Of a stretch of DNA of 23,569 bases, positions 17,014 to 23,569 are shown in pieces. Below the pieces are notes generated by a model. That model was not told the DNA's origin and ran no database searches. It worked only from the letters and a program-made list of their open reading frames with translations. The position numbers and the translations under genes were made by a program. The first letter of the stretch is position 1; every line of letters starts with the position of its first letter. This DNA is from a virus: positions 1 through 23,569 of IMG/VR virus record IMGVR_UViG_3300030406_002318; one strand, 5' to 3'.

Positions 17014-17700
17014 ATGAGTTTTTTACTAGTAGGTGCTGCCGCTATTGGTGTTGGTGCTGGTGTAGCTAAAGCTATATCTGGTGGTAAGCAAAAGAAAGCA
17101 GCTAAAAAAGAAGCTGAAGCCGCTAAAGCAAGATTAGAACAACAAAAAGAAGCGTTTAAAAACTTAGACACTTCAAACCCTTATAAGGACATGCAGAATA
17201 CTATGGAAGACTTAACTGTTAATCAACAGCAGGCTGAGTTTGAAAGAGCACAGCAACAACAAAGTCAAGCTAACATACTTAATAGTATGAGAGAAACTGC
17301 TGGTAGTTCTGGTATAGCAGCATTAGCACAAACCTTAGCTAACCAAGGCGCTATGGATGCTCAAAAAGCATCAATATCAATAGGTCAACAAGAAGCTGCA
17401 AATCAACAAGCTGAAAGAAGTATGGCCTCTCAAATACAAAATCAAAAAGTTCAAGGTGATATTATGTCGCGTGACATGGAAAGAAACAAAGTATCTACAC
17501 TTATGGGTATGGAAGCTGGAGATGTTGCTGCTGCTAATCAAAAAGTAGCTATGGCAGATGAAAAAATGTGGTCAGGTATATCAGGCGCAGCTAGTTCTGT
17601 AACAGGCGCTTTAACTGGTGGAATGGGTGGAGCCGGTGGTGGTGTTGGTGGTGGACATCAAATGGACTTCCAAAATCCTTTCTGGAAACAACAACAATAA
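17014..17700 (+). CDS. Small internal virion / ejection protein (T7 gp14-like type)
   Basis: The protein has 228 residues. The N-terminus is a glycine/alanine-rich hydrophobic stretch (LLVGAAAIGVGAGVAKAIS, residues 4-22), a possible membrane-inserting segment. It is followed by a helical Lys/Ala/Glu/Gln region (residues 26-120), the conserved-looking block NPYKDMQNTMEDLTVNQQQA and ETAGSSGIAALAQTLANQGA, and a Gly-rich tail near residues 195-220 (TGGMGGAGGGVGGG). The composition and the order hydrophobic tip, Gln-rich helices, Gly tail are those of small ejection proteins such as T7 gp14, and I recognise these blocks from marine phage virion modules. It would be stored in the head and delivered into the cell envelope during DNA entry. 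It is spaced 3 bases from both neighbours' coding ends (TAA-GAT-ATG and TAA-ACT-ATG), indicating one operon with the cupin and the next gene. Confidence 0.65.
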   Translation: MSFLLVGAAAIGVGAGVAKAISGGKQKKAAKKEAEAAKARLEQQKEAFKNLDTSNPYKDMQNTMEDLTVNQQQAEFERAQQQQSQANILNSMRETAGSSGIAALAQTLANQGAMDAQKASISIGQQEAANQQAERSMASQIQNQKVQGDIMSRDMERNKVSTLMGMEAGDVAAANQKVAMADEKMWSGISGAASSVTGALTGGMGGAGGGVGGGHQMDFQNPFWKQQQ

Positions 17701-17703
17701 ACT

Positions 17704-19002
17704 ATGAAAGATAAATTTGAAAAACACATGATGTACAAGGGTGATAAAGCTGTTATGGCTAAAACATACCAAGAACATCTTGATTTAAAGAAAAAAGGTT
17801 ATAATCATACTAAGCCAAAAAAATCCCCTTTAAAACAGATGGATTCTGGATTAGTTCAAGCATATACTAACGCTAAAATGTCAGAAGCTGCTAACTACGC
17901 TAGTAGTAGAGGTTTTGATACTTTAATGAATATTAGTAATGACTTAGTTAGTGGGTTGCACGCTAGAGCCGCTCAAAAAAAGCAAATAGAAAAAGCAGCT
18001 GAAGAAAAAACAGATGGTATAGTTCAAGAGTGTTTAGCTACTGGTGGTGCTTTGGGTGAAAACACGTTTAATAGTTGTTATCCACATACAGAAGATCTTC
18101 AAAAACAATATATAGAGGCTGTTAAAAATAATGATAAAAAAGCTCAAGCAACAATAATGCAACAGCTAAATGAGTTTAGTGTCGGTGTTGGTGGTTTAAA
18201 AGAACTTAATCAAGACGTTGCTTTAGCTCTAGATCAAAAAGATTTAAGTGCAAATATAAGTCCTAGTAGTCCAGAATATTTAAAACTACAAGCTTTTTTA
18301 AACAAAGAAACAACACAAAGATATGACCCTGAAACAAAGTCGTTTATATACACATCTCAAATACCTACTGGTGAAAATGATGAAAATGGAGAGCCTATAA
18401 TGGAAGAGGTTGAGTTTAGTAACTCAGATATTCAAAACATACTAAAAGAAAATACAACTGATAGTAAGTCTATAGCTGATATTAGAGATTTAATAATACA
18501 AGCTGGTGACGAAGCTATTACGCAAAATAGATCTGGTTACCTTGAAGATGATTATGATGCTGTTAGGACTACTTCTAAAATGAATACTATAATAAAGAAA
18601 GGTAATTTAAATTCTTTGTTATATGATGACGTGTTAGAAGACGGAGGTTCTTTTGCTCAAAACATAGCAGATAATCCAGAAATAGAGAACATGACATACG
18701 AGTCTTTAGGTATAACAATGAATAATGGCGTTTTAGAAATAGACACGGATGGTGATGGAAAAGTAGATTCTTCTTTTCAAGATGATGGAGATGGTAAGAT
18801 TAGTGCAGAAGAAAAACAAACGCTTTTGAGCTCTGGCTTTAAAGATCAAATAATAGATGCTTTAATAAATCCTAAAAATGATAACTTTGATGAAGAAAGA
18901 ACTAGAGGTATTATGGCTACGTATTTTAGTGCAGCCGTAGGAAAACAATATAGAAACAAGAAAGATAAAAAGAGAACAACTGGTCAATACGACGATTTAT
19001 AA
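17704..19002 (+). CDS. Putative internal virion protein with paired Ca-loop-like motifs
   Basis: The protein has 432 residues. The N-terminus (KHMMYKGDKAVMAKTYQEHL, then KKGYNHTKPKKSPLKQM) is a short basic motif that I recognise from ejection-type proteins of marine phages. A helical, Ala/Gln-rich middle follows, and charged segments fill residues 100-330. Two 12-residue loops sit back to back: DTDGDGKVDSSF (347-358; D347, D349, D351, D355) and QDDGDGKISAEE (359-370; D361, D363, E370). They look like EF-hand or type-3 Ca loops; the first lacks the Glu at position 12 and the second lacks Asp at position 1. The tail is basic (KQYRNKKDKKRTTGQ). There is no signal peptide or membrane helix. Placement between a gp14-like protein and the giant multidomain protein suggests a packaged, ejected component. 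No enzyme motif is visible and the function is unknown. Confidence 0.58.
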   Translation: MKDKFEKHMMYKGDKAVMAKTYQEHLDLKKKGYNHTKPKKSPLKQMDSGLVQAYTNAKMSEAANYASSRGFDTLMNISNDLVSGLHARAAQKKQIEKAAEEKTDGIVQECLATGGALGENTFNSCYPHTEDLQKQYIEAVKNNDKKAQATIMQQLNEFSVGVGGLKELNQDVALALDQKDLSANISPSSPEYLKLQAFLNKETTQRYDPETKSFIYTSQIPTGENDENGEPIMEEVEFSNSDIQNILKENTTDSKSIADIRDLIIQAGDEAITQNRSGYLEDDYDAVRTTSKMNTIIKKGNLNSLLYDDVLEDGGSFAQNIADNPEIENMTYESLGITMNNGVLEIDTDGDGKVDSSFQDDGDGKISAEEKQTLLSSGFKDQIIDALINPKNDNFDEERTRGIMATYFSAAVGKQYRNKKDKKRTTGQYDDL

Positions 19003-19011
19003 TAAAATAAT

Positions 19012-22000
19012 ATGTCACAAAAACTATATGCTGCGTTAACTAGTGCCGGATCTTATACAAAATCGTACAAAGACTTTGAGTCACAGTTTTCTACGCGTGA
19101 AAAACAAAATGCCCTTTACGAAACTTTAGTTGCTAGTGGTACTTACACTAAATCGGAAGATGAATTTGTAAAACAGTTCTTTCCACCTAAAGTTGTTAAG
19201 CCTGCTCCTAACAAAGTAAGCTCTCAATCTAATCCTGAGGTAACCTCTTCAGGACAACCCCAAGTAGACTTATCACAAATCACAGACCCTAAACAAAGAG
19301 CTTATCATGAAAGAATGATGAAGAACCCAAATGCGGTTTACAATCCAAATACGGGAGGTTACACTTTTATAAAAAAAGGTCAGAAAAAAGAAGACGTAGT
19401 ACACCAAACCCAACAAGAAGTAAACGCTAATATTGAACAAAGCAAAAAGGTAAAACAAGAGCAAGAAGATCAAAACATGCTAAAGAGTGCACACATTACT
19501 TTTGATCAGATGAGTAAAGGTGAAGGGTTGTTTGATGACAAAGAAAAGATATACAAACAAAACTTAGAAAAGTTTTACGAAAAAGAAGGTATAACAGTAA
19601 ACATTATTGATGAGTGGGGAAGTGATGACCAAATAGAGTTAGTTGATGCTAATGGTAGAAAACTTCAAATAAGATCTAGTCTACTAAAGAAACGTCCTGA
19701 CATGATAATGAACCGTATTAGTAATTGGGTTCAAACAAGTAGAAAAGACATAGTTGAAAGTAGAGGTAAAAAAGTTGAAAAGATTAACCCTGAAGATCTT
19801 GTTATACCTGGCTTTGAAAATCAAATTGATAAAGACATAAAAAATCTTGAAGAAATTATTGAAAATTCAACTGGGCCAACTAAAGAAAAGCTGAAAGCTG
19901 AGCAAGAGTTGAGTGTTTTAAAAGAACAGAAACTCGACAATGAGTTTGATCAAAATTATAGAAAGCAAGACGAGCTGTTAGAAAAGTATAACTCAGAAGT
20001 TAGTGAGGTTGCTAAAAACTATGAGAGTTATTTAAAACAAAACCAACCAGATTTAACTGAAGAACAAATAGCTGAGCAAGTTGACAAAAGAGTTAACAGC
20101 TATATAAACGGAAACTTTTCGCTTCCTGAAAGAAGAATTATAGAAGAAAACGTAGGTGGCATTAAATATGGTTCAAGAACAACAAGAGGAACAAAAGAAA
20201 TAAGAGACGCGGCTATAGCAAATCTTAAAAAATCTATAGCAGATGGTTATGGTAGTGGTCAATTTAAAGATGCAGATGTTGACTTAGAAAAATATATAGG
20301 CGATGACGAGTGGAAATTGCTAGATGGTTTAAGCATGGAAGAAATAGAAGCTTTAGCTGGTTTAACTGTACGTGGTGACAAAGCGGTTGAAGTTGACGGT
20401 AGTATTTGGAACGATGAAAAGAAACAAGCTCACATTAATAAAATAAAAACAAAGCTTTTTAATCAAGAAAACAGAGATGCTGTTAAACAGTCAAGATTAT
20501 TAGAGCAAGAGTTTGAAGGTTTAGAAGTAACATCTACAAACTTAGAAAAAGAAGCTCAATCACTACAGAGTAGAACAGAGGTTTTTAACGCAAGAATGAA
20601 CCCTGTTATAGAACAACTAGAAACACAGCAAGCACAAAAAACAAATTTAGAGGCTGAGTTACAAAGCTTGTACAATGAAATAGATCAATCTGCTCAACCA
20701 ACAACACAAGAAGAAGTTAACGAGTATAATAATAAGATTAAAAAATACGAAGGCTTATTAAGTAAGTATAACGGTTTAACAGAAAACATTCAAAATACAT
20801 ACTCTACTTATGAAGAGTTAATGAAAGAAGGTGATGCTTTAAAGCAAGAGTCTGAGAACTTTAACAGTAGATTAGAACAGCATAAAGGTCAAGTAAAAGA
20901 CTTTACTAAAAGATCTGATATAGTACAAACACAAGTTGATGCAACGAAGGCTAAATACGGTATAGAAATTGTTGATGGTTTCATGAAGTTTAAAAACGAT
21001 TATGTAAACATAGACAGGTACGAAGAGTGGAGAAAAAGACACAAGATAGAATACTCTATATTTGATAAAGACGCTTGGGCGTTGTTTGGTCAAGGTCTTG
21101 GTCAAACAGCTTTAAAATGGGCTACAGGTACACCGTTGTTAGCTAACCAAGCCTTAAGTGCTGCGTTTGGTGATTTTGCAGATGATCCAAATCAGTATGA
21201 TAGATTAGACTTCTTAGAAGACATGTATGAGAAGTATACTAATTATGATTTAGTTGGTGTTGCTAGAGATGAGGATTACAACCCTGGCGACATGAGTGTA
21301 TTAGATAAAGGTACTAGAGCTATTGCTCAAGGACTTCCTTTTATGTTAGCTATTGCTGCTAGTGGTGGAAAAGAAATAATAAAAAACCCAGGAGCAATGT
21401 TTAGTGGTCCTTTAGGTAAAAAGCTTATAGAAAACTTACCTTTAGCTGTAACTGGTTTTAACTTAACAGCTCAAGATAATGTTATAGAAGGTAAAAGAAT
21501 GGGCTTAAGTGATAATCAAGCTTTAGCTTATGGTACTATTGTTGGTAGTACTATAGGTATGTCACAGATGATAATGCCTGACTCTAATTTTTTAACTGGA
21601 GCTGGAAGTGCAAGTGCTAAAAATGCTTTGAAAGAGGCTTTGAAAAATATAACCACAAAAGCTGGTATGAAGTATGTTGCTAAAAACTGGGCTGGTAATG
21701 TACTTAAAGAAGTTCTTGAAGAAGAAGTTGAATTTGCTTTAGAGTCGTTAACACAAGGTGCTTTTGGTTTAGAGCATGCTAAAGGTTTTACTGATTGGAA
21801 AAACCACTCTAGATTAATACATGACACTATATGGTTATCAGGTGGTATGGGTGCTGTCGGTGCTAAAAGAGATTACAAAAACTTTAGAAACGCAGCAATG
21901 CTTAAACTTAAAGGTAACACTGAACCTGTACTAAAACAATTAAATACTTCAATACGTGAAATTGAAAAGCGTATAGAAAAAGCTGGTCAAGAAAACGATA

Positions 22001-23569
22001 CTGATGCCATGCAAGAGTATGACAAGCAATTAAAACAATTACTCAATGCTAAAAACTACATAAACAATTTTAAAGCAGCACTTAACGTAGCACCAGAACT
22101 AGTTACTGAAGATGAGTTAGAGTTGCTAGTTGAAAAAATGAGATTAGAGCAGTTAAAAGCTAATCAAGATCCTAGTTTTCATAAAGCAATTGATAAACAG
22201 TTAGATGATATTAATGCTAAGATAGAAGACTCTGCTGTGCAAAGAAACCAAAAAGAGATTTACAAAAGAACAGTTGAAAACGTGAAAAATATGATTAACG
22301 GAACAACTGATTCACAAGGTAAGACTAGAACTGTTAAAGAGTTTGAAGACGATCAAGACGGTAGTGCTATAGAAAAAATAGACAAATGGCTAGAAGAAAA
22401 TGGATATAGCCAAGAACAAAGGTCTGAAGCTGCTCAAGGTGTTTACGGTACATACTTAACAGATAAAAATGGTAACAAAGTTTTAGTTTTAAACAAGTCT
22501 TTTTCTCAAGAAGGTGGTGCTGGAGTTAATGTAGCTGCACATGAGTTTTTACATGACATGATGCAAACAACCTTTGCTGCTACAGATGCTGATGGTAACA
22601 TACTTAGAGATAGAGATGGTAATATACAAATAGATAAAAAGAAAGCGATAGCTATTGGAGGTAGTTTATTTGAATGGGTTAAACAGCAAAAAGGCGAAGA
22701 TTTTATTGATAGTGAAATGTATAATAGACTAGCTACCTACGGAGATAAACCTAGTAGCCAACAATTTCAAGAAGTTATGACGCTATTGTCAGATGCTGTT
22801 GTTAGTGGTGATATGACCTTCAGTGAGGGACCAATGACAAAGCTTGGTGATATATTTAGAAGACAACTTCAGAAAATAGGTATGCCTGTTAAATTTAATA
22901 CAGGTAAAGATGTTTTTAATTTTGTAAAAGACTATAACAAATCTATAAAAGAAGGTAACTTAACACAAGCACAACGAGATGTATTAGACAAAGGAGCTAA
23001 AATAGGTGGTAAAATGCAAAAGCTAATAGACAGCGACGGTGTTAGAGAAATAGCTCTTGAAGAAAGCATAGAAGAAAGAAGAAACTTATTAGCTCAAAAT
23101 GGAGTAGATCCAGACTCGCCCGCTGGTAAAGCACTTTTAGCTTCAAAGCCTAGTAACTTAAGTGGTCTATTAGACGAGTTTGATGGTAACAAAAGAAACA
23201 TGATTAACAAAACCGTCGGTGAAACAAAAGATGGTAAAAGTGTTTTTGATTTAAAAAACCCTGATGGTAGTTACGTTGATAATCCGTTTGTAAGATCTAG
23301 GTTTGGTCAAGAGGTTGCGCCTATAGTTGAAACAATAACAAAGAGATTATTTGATCCTATACCACAAAATTTAAGAAAAGGAATTACAAGAGGTCGTTTC
23401 ATGAACGAGTTGACTTCAATAGCAGCTGGACTAGTTGAAAGAGAATACGATGCTACTAAGCAAGATCTTGATAAGTTTGTTAGTAATAGATTAAATCTTA
23501 GAGCAAACAGACTAGCTAGTGATTTAGGTATTGAGTCAACCGTTGATGAAGGTGGTTTAGGTGGAGCGG
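19012..23569 (+). CDS. Giant multidomain (polyvalent-type) virion protein with HExxH metallopeptidase motif; 3' end outside window
   Basis: The frame stays open from ATG 19012 to the right edge, so at least 1519 residues are encoded. Residues 5-26 and 35-56 are two copies of a small LYxxL...YTKS..F..QF repeat. A long charged helical region follows (about 150-480), then a coiled coil (about 484-640; NLEKEAQSLQSR). A part with hydrophobic or small-residue segments spans about 690-950 (GLPFMLAIAASGG at 774; LAYGTIVGSTIGMSQMIM at 838-855), then a second coiled coil (about 972-1025). At 1177-1181 lies HEFLH within NVAAHEFLHDMMQTTF, the zincin HExxH signature. Two DxDGNI hairpins follow (1192-1208), and E1254 in FQEVMTLLSDAV is a candidate third zinc ligand. 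This architecture is that of phage polyvalent proteins carried in the virion and ejected with DNA, and it follows two other ejection-type genes. Whether the peptidase is active and what it cuts are unknown. More domains probably lie past the window. Confidence 0.72.
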   Translation, partial: MSQKLYAALTSAGSYTKSYKDFESQFSTREKQNALYETLVASGTYTKSEDEFVKQFFPPKVVKPAPNKVSSQSNPEVTSSGQPQVDLSQITDPKQRAYHERMMKNPNAVYNPNTGGYTFIKKGQKKEDVVHQTQQEVNANIEQSKKVKQEQEDQNMLKSAHITFDQMSKGEGLFDDKEKIYKQNLEKFYEKEGITVNIIDEWGSDDQIELVDANGRKLQIRSSLLKKRPDMIMNRISNWVQTSRKDIVESRGKKVEKINPEDLVIPGFENQIDKDIKNLEEIIENSTGPTKEKLKAEQELSVLKEQKLDNEFDQNYRKQDELLEKYNSEVSEVAKNYESYLKQNQPDLTEEQIAEQVDKRVNSYINGNFSLPERRIIEENVGGIKYGSRTTRGTKEIRDAAIANLKKSIADGYGSGQFKDADVDLEKYIGDDEWKLLDGLSMEEIEALAGLTVRGDKAVEVDGSIWNDEKKQAHINKIKTKLFNQENRDAVKQSRLLEQEFEGLEVTSTNLEKEAQSLQSRTEVFNARMNPVIEQLETQQAQKTNLEAELQSLYNEIDQSAQPTTQEEVNEYNNKIKKYEGLLSKYNGLTENIQNTYSTYEELMKEGDALKQESENFNSRLEQHKGQVKDFTKRSDIVQTQVDATKAKYGIEIVDGFMKFKNDYVNIDRYEEWRKRHKIEYSIFDKDAWALFGQGLGQTALKWATGTPLLANQALSAAFGDFADDPNQYDRLDFLEDMYEKYTNYDLVGVARDEDYNPGDMSVLDKGTRAIAQGLPFMLAIAASGGKEIIKNPGAMFSGPLGKKLIENLPLAVTGFNLTAQDNVIEGKRMGLSDNQALAYGTIVGSTIGMSQMIMPDSNFLTGAGSASAKNALKEALKNITTKAGMKYVAKNWAGNVLKEVLEEEVEFALESLTQGAFGLEHAKGFTDWKNHSRLIHDTIWLSGGMGAVGAKRDYKNFRNAAMLKLKGNTEPVLKQLNTSIREIEKRIEKAGQENDTDAMQEYDKQLKQLLNAKNYINNFKAALNVAPELVTEDELELLVEKMRLEQLKANQDPSFHKAIDKQLDDINAKIEDSAVQRNQKEIYKRTVENVKNMINGTTDSQGKTRTVKEFEDDQDGSAIEKIDKWLEENGYSQEQRSEAAQGVYGTYLTDKNGNKVLVLNKSFSQEGGAGVNVAAHEFLHDMMQTTFAATDADGNILRDRDGNIQIDKKKAIAIGGSLFEWVKQQKGEDFIDSEMYNRLATYGDKPSSQQFQEVMTLLSDAVVSGDMTFSEGPMTKLGDIFRRQLQKIGMPVKFNTGKDVFNFVKDYNKSIKEGNLTQAQRDVLDKGAKIGGKMQKLIDSDGVREIALEESIEERRNLLAQNGVDPDSPAGKALLASKPSNLSGLLDEFDGNKRNMINKTVGETKDGKSVFDLKNPDGSYVDNPFVRSRFGQEVAPIVETITKRLFDPIPQNLRKGITRGRFMNELTSIAAGLVEREYDATKQDLDKFVSNRLNLRANRLASDLGIESTVDEGGLGGA
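19024..19179 (+). repeat. Tandem 30-residue protein repeat at N-terminus of the giant protein
   Basis: Residues 5-26 (LYAALTSAGSYTKSYKDFES, then QF) and 35-56 (LYETLVASGTYTKSEDEFVK, then QF) align with a 30-residue period. Conserved positions are L5/35, Y6/36, L9/39, G13/43, Y15-S18/Y45-S48, F22/52 and Q25-F26/Q55-F56. The nucleotide copies have diverged, so this is an old, selected duplication, probably a small helical docking module. Confidence 0.75.

Noticed and set aside
1-23569. tRNA genes, CRISPR arrays, integrase or attachment sites
   Set aside because: Coding sequence fills almost the whole window, the gaps are at most about 70 bases, and none shows a cloverleaf, spaced direct repeats or recombinase motifs.

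Overview
The window is the virion (structural) module of a tailed phage, read entirely on the + strand. Twelve complete or partial genes and the end of a thirteenth are packed with gaps of at most about 70 bases. I see no host genes, tRNAs, integrase, CRISPR arrays or insertion sequences. The order is terminase large subunit (3' end only), portal, scaffold, major capsid protein, a conserved head-module protein, two short head-tail connector proteins, a giant tail-nozzle protein, a small structural protein, a cupin-fold protein, and then three internal/ejection-type proteins, the last running off the right edge. There is no sheath, tape-measure or tail-tube gene, so a short-tailed (podovirus) particle is the best reading. 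From memory of the families, the nearest relatives are uncultured marine phages (the uvMED metagenome type) and, more distantly, crAss-like podoviruses.

Host clues: the DNA is AT-rich, arginine is mostly AGA, and none of the 12 gene starts visible in the window has a purine-rich Shine-Dalgarno sequence. The upstream bases are A/T-rich instead, which is typical of Bacteroidota and their phages. A marine flavobacterial host is therefore inferred, not shown. Stops are TAA except for one TAG (8622-8624).

Layout: 2-931 terminase nuclease domain; 933-3338 portal with a long Gln/Ala-rich coiled-coil tail; 3356-4564 acidic scaffold; 4587-6050 HK97-type capsid protein, with codon choice unlike its neighbours; 6060-6092 a strong intrinsic terminator with a UUCG loop; 6121-6957 conserved head-module protein; 6965-7001 a second strong hairpin (UACG loop) without a U tract; 7017-7721 and 7725-8624 connector/ring-type proteins; 8631-16133 a 2500-residue nozzle ('muzzle') protein with an extra C-terminal part of about 830 residues; 16144-16512 small structural protein; 16555-17010 cupin; 17014-17700 small Gly/Ala/Gln-rich internal virion protein; 17704-19002 an internal virion protein candidate with two Ca-loop-like motifs; 19012 to the end, a giant multidomain protein (at least 1519 residues) with coiled coils, hydrophobic segments and an HExxH zinc-protease motif.

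How they work together: terminase and portal package DNA into a shell that the scaffold and capsid protein build. The connector proteins and nozzle form the short tail. The last three genes probably encode proteins stored in the head or tail and ejected with the DNA. The most interesting candidate for something under-described is the giant last protein: a likely virion-carried polyvalent protein holding a predicted metallopeptidase next to membrane-active segments. The pair of UNCG-loop hairpins that bracket gene 6121-6957 is the clearest regulatory signal.
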